The notes beneath the pieces were generated by a model. The model was not told where the DNA came from. It saw only the letters and a list, made by a program, of their open reading frames with translations, and made no database searches. A stretch of DNA of 64,000 nucleotides from Macrothele yani (Eukaryota > Arthropoda > Arachnida > Araneae > Macrothelidae): NCBI GenBank assembly GCA_039090855.1, contig CM077034.1:14987219-15051218 (forward strand), in the 5' to 3' direction. Numbering within the stretch: position 1 is the stretch's first letter; every line of letters starts with the position of its first letter. The position numbers were made by a program, and so were the translations under genes. Positions 1 to 10,100 of the stretch are shown here, one piece after another.

Positions 1-860
1 TGTATCATGTGATGGTCCAAGCTGTGGTTCAAAGTATGTCACATCCGTTTCTGGCTCTAGAGTATAGGTTTTTGGGGGCACTGGGATTGGCAATGATTCG
101 TTGTGAGGAACTGGTCTTAGAGCTGAAGGGATAGTAGGATACTGAATTGTATGCTTACTTTTGTTGCTAGATAACCCGATGGTGGAAGTCATACAAAAGT
201 AACAATCTGTGAGATGACAGCGAGGTTTGCGCCAAACCATGGGCACAGCAAATGGCATTGATTGAGCTGAATCAGCAGAACACTCTTCATCATCGGTGGA
301 CGTATCATGTGATGGTCCAAGCTGTGGTTCAAAGTATGTCACATCCGTTTCTGGCTCTAGAGTATAGGTTTTTGGGGGCACTGGGATTGGCAATGATTCG
401 TTGTGAGGAACTGGTCTTAGAGCTGAAGGGATAGTAGGATACTGAATTGTATGCTTACTTTTGTTGCTAGATAACCCGATGGTGGAAGTCATACAAAAGT
501 AACAATCTGTGAGATGACAGCGAGGTTTGCGCCAAACCATGGGCACAGCAAATGGCATTGATTGAGCTGAATCAGCAGAACACTCTTCATCATCGGTGGA
601 CGTATCATGTGATGGTCCAAGCTGTGTTTCAAAGTATGTCACATCCGTTTCAGGCTCTAGAGTATAGGTTTTTGGGGGCACTGGGATTGGCAATGATTCG
701 TTGTGAGGAACTGGTCTTAGAGCTGAAGGGATATTAGGATACTGAATTGTATGCTTACTTTTGTTGCTAGATAACCCGACGGTGGAAGTCATACAAAAGT
801 AACAATCTGTGAGATGACAGCGAGGTTCGCGCCAAACCACGGGCACAGCAAATGGCATTG
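1..860. repeat. 300-bp tandem repeat, about 2.9 copies
   Basis: The same sequence recurs at exact 300-bp offsets (positions 1, 301 and 601) with only a few substitutions, for example near 627, 651, 734 and 780. It lies within the minus-strand cysteine-rich ORF and keeps its frame. The array continues beyond the left window edge. Confidence 0.95.
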
Positions 861-1080
861 ATTTACGGGTACCTTTGAGCCATTTGGTCAAGCTACTGTA
901 ACAAGTAGTGCAGCAAACTGTGGGAGCCCAGTTCTTGTCCTCATCGCCAACTTTGCAATCAAAGTAAAATTTATAAGCAGTTTTAAGAAACGGAGAAAGG
1001 GGATTTCGTTGCGCTTTAAAAGCCAGTTCCCCGCAAACATGGCAGAATCTATCGGGATGAATTATACACTCGCGTGGCAT
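1..1080 (-). CDS. Cysteine-rich protein of unknown function with in-frame 100-aa tandem repeats (3' partial)
   Basis: I do not recognise a named family. Reading leftward from ATG at 1080-1078 the frame stays open for 360 codons to the window edge, so the C-terminus is missing. The N-terminal about 73 residues carry CxxC at residues 13-16 and CCTTC at 56-60, followed by WLKGTR, which looks like a zinc-binding module. From residue 75 a 100-residue unit begins MPFAVPxVWR, contains CHLTDCYFC, then PSALRPVPHNE, and ends in an acidic DTSTDDEEC segment. It is present about 2.9 times because the underlying DNA is a 300-bp tandem repeat (1-about 860), and 300 keeps the frame. The units differ at a few bases. 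Upstream introns are possible, so the start is provisional. Proteins of this look occur as multicopy uncharacterised genes in arthropods (recollection, unchecked), so a mobile-element origin is possible. There are no stops or frameshifts in the visible part. Confidence 0.6.
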   Translation of the reverse strand, partial: MPRECIIHPDRFCHVCGELAFKAQRNPLSPFLKTAYKFYFDCKVGDEDKNWAPTVCCTTCYSSLTKWLKGTRKSMPFAVPVVWREPRCHLTDCYFCMTSTVGLSSNKSKHTIQYPNIPSALRPVPHNESLPIPVPPKTYTLEPETDVTYFETQLGPSHDTSTDDEECSADSAQSMPFAVPMVWRKPRCHLTDCYFCMTSTIGLSSNKSKHTIQYPTIPSALRPVPHNESLPIPVPPKTYTLEPETDVTYFEPQLGPSHDTSTDDEECSADSAQSMPFAVPMVWRKPRCHLTDCYFCMTSTIGLSSNKSKHTIQYPTIPSALRPVPHNESLPIPVPPKTYTLEPETDVTYFEPQLGPSHDT

Positions 1081-1554
1081 AATTAAACAGTAAATGAATG
1101 CTCTATATTAATCGCAAATTACACTCACGTACTGTAATGCACTTGGAAAAGGCAGGTGTAAACAAATTTCTACCGTTTGACACAATTTAAACAACTTGGA
1201 AACACAGAATTCCCGCCTAGAACACCGACAAGTAGACTCAACGATCGCTACAGATCAACTGAGGGAAGATAATGCATACGGTGCAGGATTATCGTGATAA
1301 GAGCAATGCAAGTTTGACCTTCTCAAAGCCCGTGCAAACCTGTGCGCGATTCCTGTGGGAACCTCTTCGCGCGAGGTATTGAGAGAGTCAGCGTGGTGGA
1401 GTGAATGTTCTGAACTGTTGCTATATATTTTTATTATTTGCAGGTTTTTTGGTGGAGGATCAGAAGGGCTGGAAGCTGGAATATGTAGCAAATAAGTGAA
1501 AAAATTGCCAAAAAAACCCGGAAAAATCAATCATTTGTAAGGATTTCTTTGCAG

Positions 1555-1584
1555 TTGGGGGGGGGGCAAATCCCCCCCCCCCAA
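1555..1584. other. G-run/C-run hairpin
   Basis: A run of about 11 G is followed after a short AT-rich loop by a run of about 10 C (1555-1584). The arms are complementary and could fold as a strong hairpin, or the G-run could contribute to a quadruplex. The rest of 1081-1580 contains no gene I can support. Confidence 0.6.
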
Positions 1585-2234
1585 TCTATCTCCTTGATAC
1601 AGATGTTCATGTTTTATAACTTTTCACCTCTGTAGCCCCTCAGAAGAAATGTAAAGGCTGAAATAATCCTTTTCATCCCTCCAAATTATCGGAAAGTGAT
1701 AAAATTAGGTGGGGGGGTCCCCTGAAAACGGTGGGTGATGGAGGAAAACGGGGGTCATATTCGGATTCAGGAGGTCGTTTTACATAAGAATCAGTAGGAA
1801 TGGTGTCAGGGCCGATTTTCATGCCAACCAGAGTAGTTCGTTGGCAAATAAGTATAAATCATCCCGGTTGTGAGGCCATGTAACCAGGGTGTCGTCAATG
1901 TATCCTAAATAAAGCAACACACGGTGAGGGAAAGAACTAAGGACCCGATTTTCAATGTGCTGTAACGAAATTTCAGCTAGAACAGCAGACAGGGGGGGGA
2001 ACCCATTGGGGAGCCCTCCAACTGTTGATAAATGCTGTCTTTAAATTTGAAATATGAACGTTTCTTAAAAAGACGAAGTGCGCTCGTAATAGCATTAATT
2101 TCTGAACTCGGGATATGGGAATCGGCAAGTTTTGCCTCAATAATCTGATGTTTGGTCTCAACAGGTACATTAGGGTACAATGAGACCACATCAAAAGATG
2201 CCAAAATGAAAGGCTGCGATTGTGGCTGAAGTCA
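1585..2234 (-). pseudogene. Penelope-like element reverse transcriptase remnant
   Basis: On the minus strand the reading SFDVVSLYPNVPVE (motif A with its catalytic Asp), then NAITSALRL, YFKFKDSIYQQLEGSPMGSP (motif B) and, in a shifted frame near 1895, YLGYIDDTL (motif C, YxDD type) followed by TWPHN, matches Penelope-like (PLE) reverse transcriptases. The frame breaks after MGSP at about 1980 and there are further stops, so this is a decayed fragment. No GIY-YIG part is visible here. The G/C hairpin lies just beyond its downstream end. Confidence 0.8.
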
Positions 2235-2267
2235 TTGCAGTCTTTCTATAGCCTTTGCTGAACTTTT

Positions 2268-2310
2268 AATAGAATAAAGTGAATCCACTGTGGATTCACT
2301 TTATTCTATT
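2268..2310. repeat. 43-bp perfect inverted repeat
   Basis: Two 21-bp arms (2268-2288 and 2290-2310) are exact reverse complements around one unpaired T at 2289. The first 16 bases of the arm are repeated directly at 2311-2326. This may be the junction of two inverted element ends. No function is implied. Confidence 0.9.
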
Positions 2311-3386
2311 AATAGAATAAAGTGAACATAACGACAGTTTGTTTTTTTTTTACGCTAAGGAAACCACTCATTTTCAAGGAGTATACATACTTAGAGTCGC
2401 TTTCCAAAGTTTTGTACTGTCCTTGTCGTCTTGAAAAGAGATTGTTGAATGAATATATATTTACCCGGTTTCATGTCACATTCTGTTACATTTTTAACGT
2501 TGTGTCTTTCCTTTCTGTTGTCCGAAGCTACATTTGTTTTAAAGAGGAAAAGATATTTTATTTTACTTCTCGTTATTTTTAGAAGCAAATTCTTCCCAGT
2601 CTTGTGTATTCAACCCATGGATGAGTACACCACATAGCGTTGCTTTTTTTTTCTTTCAAATAATTATTAAATTTTGTACGCGTATAATTCTTTTTTTCTT
2701 CCAACAAACGTTTTTTTAATGTTTTTCCAGGACATTTGTTTCAAGCGGTTTCAAATTTTTCTTGTTATTCATCCACTCCATTCCATGAATTGTTATTCAT
2801 GGGAATGGAGTGGGTGTATTTCATAGCTATAATCTAGTATTTCACGGCTTAATCTGATATCTTCGTCGACGTAGAATTTCATTAGGAAATTAATTAGCCT
2901 CTCCACATATGGATTTTTTCTTAACATCCACTAAAATAACACGATGGCGATAGCGTCGTCTTCAACTAATTGGTACCATGAGAGACACGGCAAGTGTTGC
3001 TTCTGCGCATGCGCAGTCCCGATGCTTCCACCTGCTGTTGGGGGGGTTGCATTGGTTGCCAGCAATGGGCCACTAGTGGCACTTGCTTGGAGGCCCACAA
3101 TTCACGGCGATGCTGCAGGGCCATCAATGGCTCGCCAAATGATGGCGCTGCCACCAACGGACCACTACCGGGCCGTGAGTGGCAGATTTCAGCCAGCAGT
3201 GACCCATCACTGCCAGCTGGTGGCCGGCAGTTTCCCGGCACTTGTGTTTTTGCTGGGACATTACTGTTGATTAAATGCCTCATACTTTTGAAACATTCGC
3301 GTTTGCCGTTTTATGTTCACGACTTTTGACTAACCCTGTATAGTTATTACTGAAAATAATCTAATTTTTGTTTCTTTTCTTTCTAG
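2311..3386. other. Intergenic or intron sequence, no gene seen
   Basis: AT-rich sequence to about 2940, with a second hairpin at 2771-2812 (about 18-bp arms around the sequence CCATGAAT). A GC-richer stretch follows at 2990-3270, whose short frames resemble no protein I know. The last bases (3371-3386) are the polypyrimidine tract and AG of the TANC exon at 3387. Confidence 0.6.
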
Positions 3387-3711
3387 ATATGCGAGTTCCT
3401 TTTAGACATGTCTGAAGTTCAGGTTAACGGAATCAGTGACTTGACTGGTCACACGGCGTTGACTGCTGCCAGTTTCGCAGGTCACACACGTGTCTGCGAA
3501 GCCTTACTGCTTCGAGGTGCAGCCGTTATGAATACTAATCAGAATGGACAGTCGCCATTGTCCTGTGCTGCTGCAGAGGGACACTGGGAGGTGGTAGAAA
3601 AACTGCTGCTTCACAACGCACCGATAAATCAACGTGACATTAATGGAAGGACTCCACTTATGCTGTCTGCCATGTGTGGGCATCCAGTTCTAGAGCTCCT
3701 CTTGTCCAAAG
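3387..3711 (+). CDS. rols/TANC: TANC / rolling pebbles scaffold protein, ankyrin exon a
   Basis: Internal exon of a TANC-family scaffold, known as a postsynaptic adaptor in vertebrates and as rolling pebbles in fly myoblast fusion. The acceptor is a pyrimidine tract plus AG at 3385-3386 and the donor is GT at 3712-3713. It encodes 108 codons plus one base (phase 1). The residues read as consecutive ankyrin repeats: ICEFLLDM, then GHTALTAASFAGH, NGQSPLSCAAAEGHWEVVEKLLL and NGRTPLMLSAMCGH, ending LELLLSKG. This order aligns with vertebrate TANC (ETALTAAA, PLFCAAKQGHW, GRTPLMVA, FLLSKG, from memory). The 'GHPVLELLLSKG' stretch appears one residue shorter than my recollection of TANC2. An ATG at 3408 lies inside the exon and is not a start. 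The gene continues upstream of the window. Confidence 0.93.
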
Positions 3712-3994
3712 GTATTGTAGGTCATTTTACTACTGATAAGGTGTGTGCTATAAAGATGTTCAAAATAGTGGGATTGTGATTCGTAATGAAAACTGAATGG
3801 TATGTTATGTAAACATCTCTTTTTCAGGCAAAACTTGTGGTCACTTGCATCACCGTGTGATTCAGGGTGGTGCGTCCAGGATTTTGACAAAACAGGGTCC
3901 AGAAAATATCATATTTGATTTCAGCATACAGGGTGGCTCAGGAACTTCTGGGAGGAGTAGTTTGTACAAAGACAAATCAGAATCACTAAGCAAT

Positions 3995-4815
3995 GCAGGG
4001 TCGGAAACGCCATCTTCGTGCGGTAGATGGCGTCCCACCGCGAGACCGCAATTCATGGTTGGAAACACCATCTTCATGCGGTAAATGGCGTCGTCCGACC
4101 ACGAGACCTCAATGCAGGGTCAGAAACGCCATCTTCGTGTGGTAGATGGCGTCGTTCGACCGCGAGACCGCAATTCATGGTTGGAAACGCCATCTTCATG
4201 CGGTAGATGGTGTCATTCAACCGCGAGACCTCAATGCAGGGTCAGAAACGCCATCTTCGTGTGGTAGATGGCGTCGTTCGACCGCGAGACCGCAATTCAT
4301 GGTTGGAAACGCCATCTTCATGTGGTAGATGGTGTCATTCAACCGCGAGACCTCAATGCAGGGTCAGAAACGCCATCTTCGTGTGGTAGATGGCGTCGTT
4401 CGACCGCGAGACCGCAATTCATGGTTGGAAACGCCATCTTCATGCGGTAGATGGTGTCATTCAACCGCGAGACCTCAATGCAGGGTCAGAAACGCCATCT
4501 TCGTGTGGTAGATGGCGTCGTTCGACCGCGAGACCGCAATTCATTGTCGGAAACGCCATCTTCATGCGGTAGATGGTGTCATTCAACTGCGAGACCTCAA
4601 TGCAGGGTCAGAAACGCCATCTTCGTGTGGTAGATGGCGTCGTTCGACCGCGAGACCGCAATGCAGGGTCGGAGACGCCATCTTCATGCGGTACATGGCG
4701 TCGTCCGACCACGAGACCGCAATGCAGGATCGGAAACGCCATCTTCATGCGGTAGATGGCGGCGTTCGACCGCGAGACCGCAATGCAGGATCGGAAACGC
4801 CATCTTCCAATAGAC
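3995..4815. repeat. 61-bp minisatellite grown from the inner TIR edge, with 122-bp higher-order period
   Basis: A unit of 61 bp containing GGAAACGCCATCTTC, GGTAGATGG and CGCGAGAC repeats about 13 times. In the middle, two variants alternate (one with AATTCATGGTTGG, one with AATGCAGGGTCAG), giving a 122-bp period. The first unit starts inside the left TIR of the surrounding transposon (CAGGGTCGGAAACGCC), so the array was seeded by that TIR. Short + strand frames across it are repeat artefacts. Confidence 0.9.
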
Positions 4816-4867
4816 TGCTCATATTGTTCGGCTGCGAGACTGGTAAAGGCTGCACTCACCAAATTTT

Positions 4868-6020
4868 TGCATGACGCATGATGATTGAAAAGTATCTGGC
4901 TGTTGGTAAGAAAGTTTTTACTGCCTTCATAGATTTAGAGAAAGCTTACGACCAAGTGAATAGGACATTTTTGTGGAAGGTATTGAATGAATATGGTGTT
5001 ACTGGGAATCTGCTTAATAGTGTAAAAGCCATGTATGCTGGTAGTAGAGCTTGTGTACGAGTGAATGGTGTTTTATCAAAATGGTTTTCCATTGGTGCAG
5101 GAGTTAGACAAGGTTGTGTAATGTCACCATGGCTGTTTAATATATTTATGGACGCATGCATGCGTGAGGCCAAAATAGATAATAGTGGTTTATGTCTTGG
5201 TGATATCCGTGTGTGCAGATTGCTGTATGCTGATGACCCTGTCCTGTTGGCAGAGAGCAAAAGTGAGTTGCAGAGTATGTTGACTCGGATGCACGAAGTT
5301 TGCATGAAATTCAAACTGAGTATAAAAAAGGGAAAAACCAAAGTTATGGTTTTTGAGAGAGGAACTGGTAGCACTGAATGTAATGTAAGTATAAATGGCA
5401 CTGTGATTGACCAGGTGAGTGAGTTTGTGTATTTAGGAAGCATGTTTGACAGAGAGGACAAGTTGGATGGTGAAATCAGTAGGCGAGTGAATTCTTCTTT
5501 GAAAGTCATGGCTGCTCTGGGAGGTTTTAACAGGAATGATGGGTTCTCTAGAGAGTCCCGCATGGCTGTGTTGTGTGATAGTGAAACCTGGGTACTACAG
5601 AAGAAACATAGAAGTCATTCGTGCACTGGAGAAATGCGTTACTTACAGGGGGGAAGGGGGAAGGTGCTGCAAGACACGGTCTGATTGTGTGTGGAATGAA
5701 TATGTGTCACAGTTGTGTGATGTAAAGCAAAATGTTGTTAGTAAGGTGGAGACCAATGTGCTTTGATGGTTTGGCCATGTTGAAAGAATGAGTGATGAGA
5801 TGCTTACTAAAAAATCTTTTCAGCCCAAGTGGCAGGAAGGAAAGGCAGAGGAAGGCCAAGGAAGACATGGGTGGATCAGATTCAGGAGTGTCTGCATGAG
5901 AAAAAGATTATGAGTATGAAGTATAAAAGATCTTGTGTACGGCGTGTAATGGATATCAGTGAAGCACGAGTTGTATGTCAAGATCGCTGTAAATGGAGAA
6001 GTTTGATACGACAACAATAA
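4868..6020 (+). pseudogene. 5'-truncated LINE reverse transcriptase
   Basis: Reads FIDLEKAYDQV (motif A), GVRQGCVMSPWLFN (motif B) and LLYADDPVLLAES (motif C), then SEFVYLGSMFD and, further on in shifted frames, RWFGHVERMS and GRPRKTWVDQIQE, the usual C-terminal end of this LINE group. The frame is broken near 5560-5590 and again near 5690-5770. The N-terminal endonuclease is absent. It is inserted in the DD41D-like transposon between the minisatellite and the transposase, so it is younger than that element. It differs clearly from the RTE-type LINE at 60617-63807. Confidence 0.85.
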
Positions 6021-6089
6021 GTAAAAATATCTGGAAGTTTGTATTTCTTTTTGGAGCTAACCTCTGAATCTCAGAGAACAGCTTAGTGA

Positions 6090-6760
6090 TATGTATGTAT
6101 GTGAGGCTGCTCATTCTTTCAGAAAACCATCATTTACATGGGAAGGTTGCTTCAATGCACATAATACGTATGTATGGGCAAAGGAGAACTCCCATGCTGT
6201 ACAACCACACGCAACATAAAACCGTTTTGCTGTTAATGTTTGGGCCGGCATTGTTAGGGGCCACTTAATTGGCCCGCATACCTCATGCCTCCTCGTCTGG
6301 ACGGAAGGAGTTACAGGATATTTCTGGTGGACGTCTTGCCAGACTTATTGAACGAACAACAGGCTCCTCAGTCACTGCGCCGTGCAATGTTGTTCCAGCA
6401 CAAAGGGGCCCCTGTCCATTACAGCCATTTTGTTCGTCATCACTTAAAGATGACGTTTGGACATCAGTGGATCAGGCATAGTTGTCCCGTTCATTGGCCT
6501 GCAAGATCGCCGGACTTAACATGCTTTGATTACTTCTTCTATAGTTACAACAAAGGACTGGTTTACAACACCCCCGTTGAAAGGGATGAGGACCTTGTAG
6601 CACGCATTTCTGTAGCTGCTTCGGAAGTCTGAGACACACGCCAGGAATCTTTCAAAATGTACGTGATTCCATGTGCCGACGATCTCAAGCGTGTGTTACA
6701 GCTCATTGTTGCGACTTTGAACACCTTCTTTAACCTAAACGCATTTCGTAGAATGCTTTG
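6090..6760 (+). pseudogene. Transposase C-terminal half, DD41D-like
   Basis: Reads FTWEGCFNAHNTYVWAKENSH, then VNVWAGIVRGHLIGP, MLFQHKGAPVHY and WPARSPDLTCFDYFFY, then VERDEDLVARI. Relatives normally have HDGAPAH at the second catalytic site. Here the Asp is replaced by Lys (HKGAPVH), and 41 residues separate this position from the third Asp (TCFD). There is a frameshift near 6270 and stops upstream, so it is inactive. It belongs to the TIR element at 3929-6924. Confidence 0.8.
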
Positions 6761-7194
6761 TGAGTAATAAAAAGCATTACGTTCTGCTCTTTTATTTCTC
6801 GTCCTCTCCGTACACTAGCACATGAACACGGCGTTTCCGACCCTGAATTGCTATGTGATTTTGATTTGTCTTTGTTCAGCCTACCCCTCCCAGAAGTTTG
6901 TGCATGCTTAGCTAAATCACCCTGTATATATACATCGATGAGCCATTTCATTATGACCACCTACTTAATAAGTTGTAGCACCCTCTTTAGCCTGCAAAAC
7001 AGCAGCCACTCCAGCCAGGCATCGATTCAATGAGGTAGCGATAGGTATCCTGGGGTATCTGGTACCATAATGTCAACAGCAGGTCCTCCAGTTCCAGTAC
7101 ATTTTGGAGTGGTGGTGATTTAGCGCGAAACCACTTTTCCAAGTTGAACCACAAATGTTCGATTGGGTTCGTGTCAGGTGAATTTAGAAATTAA

Positions 7195-10100
7195 CAGAAA
7201 GTCGACAGCATGTTCCTCGAACCACTCCTTGACGATTCTGGCAGTGTGGCATGGCACATTATCCTGTTGGTAATGGCCATCACCAGCAGGGTCACCAGCA
7301 GGGAACAGGTGAATTTGGAGATTAACAGAAAGTCACCAGCACGTTCCTCGAACCACTCCTTGACGATTCTGGCAGTGTGGCATGGCGCATTATCCTGTTG
7401 GTAATGGCCATCACCAGCAGGGAACAGGTGAATTTGGAGATGAACAGAAAGTCACCCACATGTTCCTCAAACCACTCCTTGACGATTCTGGCAGAGTGGC
7501 ATGGTGCATTATCCTGTTGGTAATGGCCATCACCAGCAGGGAACAGGTGAATTTGGAGATTAACAGAAAGTCACCAGCACGTTCCTCGAACCACTCCTTG
7601 ATGATTCTGGCAGAGTGGCATGGTGCATTATCCTGTTGGTAATGGCCATCACCAGCAGGGAACAGGTGAATTTGGAGATTAACAGAAAGTCACCAGCACG
7701 TTCCTCGAACCACTCCTTGACGATTCTGGCAGAGTGGCATGGTGCATTATCCTGTTGGTAATGTCCATCACCAGCAGGGAACAGGTGAATTTGGAGATTA
7801 ACAGAAAGTTACCAGCACGTTCCTGAAACCACTCCTTGACGATTCTGGCAGTGTGGCATGGCGCATTATCCTGTTGGTAATGGCCATCACCAGCAGGGAA
7901 CAGGTGAATTTGGAGATGAACAGAAAGTCACCAGCACGTTCCTCGAACCACTCCTTGACGATTCTGGCAGTGTGGCATGGCGCATTATCCTGTTGGTAAT
8001 GGCCATCACCAGCAGGGAACAGGTGAATTTGGAGATGAACAGAAAGTCACCAGCACGTTCCTCAAACCACTCCTTGACGATTCTGGCAGTGTGGCATGGC
8101 GCATTATCCTGTTGGTAATGGCCATCACCAGCAGGGAACAGGTGAATTTGGAGATTAACAGAAAGTCACCAGCACGTTCCTCGAACCACTCCTTGACGAT
8201 TCTGGCAGAGTGGCATAGTGCATTATCCTGTTGGTAATGTCCATCACCAGCAGGGAACAGGTGAATTTGGAGATTAACAGAAAGTCACCAGCACGTTCCT
8301 CGAACCACTCCTTGACGATTCTGGCAGAGTGGCATGGTGCATTATCCTGTTGGTAATGTCCATCACCAGCAGGGAACAGGTGAATTTGGAGATGAACAGA
8401 AAGTCACCAGCACGTTCCCTCGAACCACTCCTTGACGATTCTGGCAGTGTGGCATGGCGCATTATCCTGTTGGTAATGGCCATCACCAGCAGGGAACAGG
8501 TGAATTTGGAGATGAACAGAAAGTCACCAGCATGTTCCTCGAACCACTCCTTGACGATTCTGGCAGAGTGGCATGGTGCATTATCCTGTTGGTAATGTCC
8601 ATCACCAGCAGGGAACAGGTGAATTTGGAGATGAACAGAAAGTCACCAGCACGTTCCTCGAACCACTCCTTGACGATTCTGGCAGTGTGGCATGGCGCAT
8701 TATCCTGTTGGTAATGGCCATCACCAGCAGGGAACAGGTGAATTTGGAGATGAACAGAAAGTCACCAGCACGTTCCTCAAACCACTCCTTGACGATTCTG
8801 GCAGTGTGGCATGGCGCATTATCCTGTTGGTAATGGCCATCACCAGCAGGGAACAGGTGAATTTGGAGATTAACAGAAAGTCACCAGCACGTTCCTCGAA
8901 CCACTCCTTGACGATTCTGGCAGAGTGGCATGGTGCATTATCCTGTTGGTAATGTCCATCACCAGCAGGGAACAGGTGAATTTGGAGATGAACAGAAAGT
9001 CACCAGCACGTTCCTCGAACCACTCCTTGACGATTCTGGCAGTGTGGCATGGCGCATTATCCTGTTGGTAATGGCCATCACCAGCAGGGAACAGGTGAAT
9101 TTGGAGATGAACAGAAAGTCACCAGCACGTTCCTCAAACCACTCCTTGACGATTCTGGCAGTGTGGCATGGCGCATTATCCTGTTGGTAATGGCCATCAC
9201 CAGCAGGGAACAGGTGAATTTGGAGATTAACAGAAAGTCACCAGCACGTTCCTCGAACCACTCCTTGACGATTCTGGCAGAGTGGCATGGTGCATTATCC
9301 TGTTGGTAATGTCCATCACCAGCAGGGAACAGGTGAATTTGGAGATGAACAGAAAGTCACCAGCACGTTCCTCGAACCACTCCTTGACGATTCTGGCAGT
9401 GTGGCATGGCGCATTATCCTGTTGGTAATGGCCATCACCAGCAGGGAACAGGTGAATTTGGAGATGAACAGAAAGTCACCAGCACGTTCCTCAAACCACT
9501 CCTTGACGATTCTGGCAGTGTGGCATGGCGCATTATCCTGTTGGTAATGGCCATCACCAGCAGGGAACAGGTGAATTTGGAGATTAACAGAAAGTCACCA
9601 GCACGTTCCTCGAACCACTCCTTGACGATTCTGGCAGAGTGGCATGGTGCATTATCCTGTTGGTAATGTCCATCACCAGCAGGGAACAGGTGAATTTGGA
9701 GATTAACAGAAAGTTACCAGCACGTTCCTCAAACCACTCCTTGACGATTCTGGCAGTGTGGCATGGCGCATTATCCTGTTGGTAATGGCCATCACCAGCA
9801 GGGAACAGGTGAATTTGGAGATTAACAGAAAGTCACCAGCACGTTCCTCAAACCACTCCTTGACGATTCTAGCAGTGTGGCATGGCGCATTATCCTGTTG
9901 GTAATGGCCATCACCAGCAGGGAACAGGTGAATTTGGAGATTAACAGAAAGTCACCAGCACGTTCCTCAAACCACTCCTTGACGATTCTGGCAGTGTGGC
10001 ATGGCGCATTATCCTGTTGGTAATGGCCATCACCAGCAGGGAACAGGTGAATTTGGAGATGAACAGAAAGTGACCAGCACGTTCCTCAAACCACTCCTTG

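Larger units (their letters stand above)
3929..6924 (+). mobile_element. Tc1/mariner superfamily element (DD41D-like) with long TIRs, invaded by a LINE
   Basis: The left end, CAGGGTGG at 3929, and the right end, CACCCTG ending at 6924, are both flanked by TA (3927-3928 and 6925-6926). About 85 bp of the ends are inverted copies of each other and share ACTTCTGGGAGG, ACAAAGACAAATCA and CAGGGTCGGAAACGCC. Inside, in order, are the left TIR, a 61-bp minisatellite, a 5'-truncated LINE, the C-terminal half of a transposase and the right TIR. The N-terminal half of the transposase is gone. The right end directly abuts the next element (6933). Confidence 0.85.

Noticed and set aside
2944..3329. Three overlapping frames of 105-111 codons on both strands
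   Set aside because: They lie in a GC-richer stretch, shadow each other and show no recognisable domain.
3408..3779. An ATG-initiated 123-codon protein
   Set aside because: The ATG is inside an internal exon and the frame past 3711 reads into the intron. Splice sites and homology support an exon of 3387-3711.
4085..4874. Overlapping 60-120 codon plus frames
   Set aside because: They are translations of the 61-bp array in successive frames; the unit length and repeated composition explain them.
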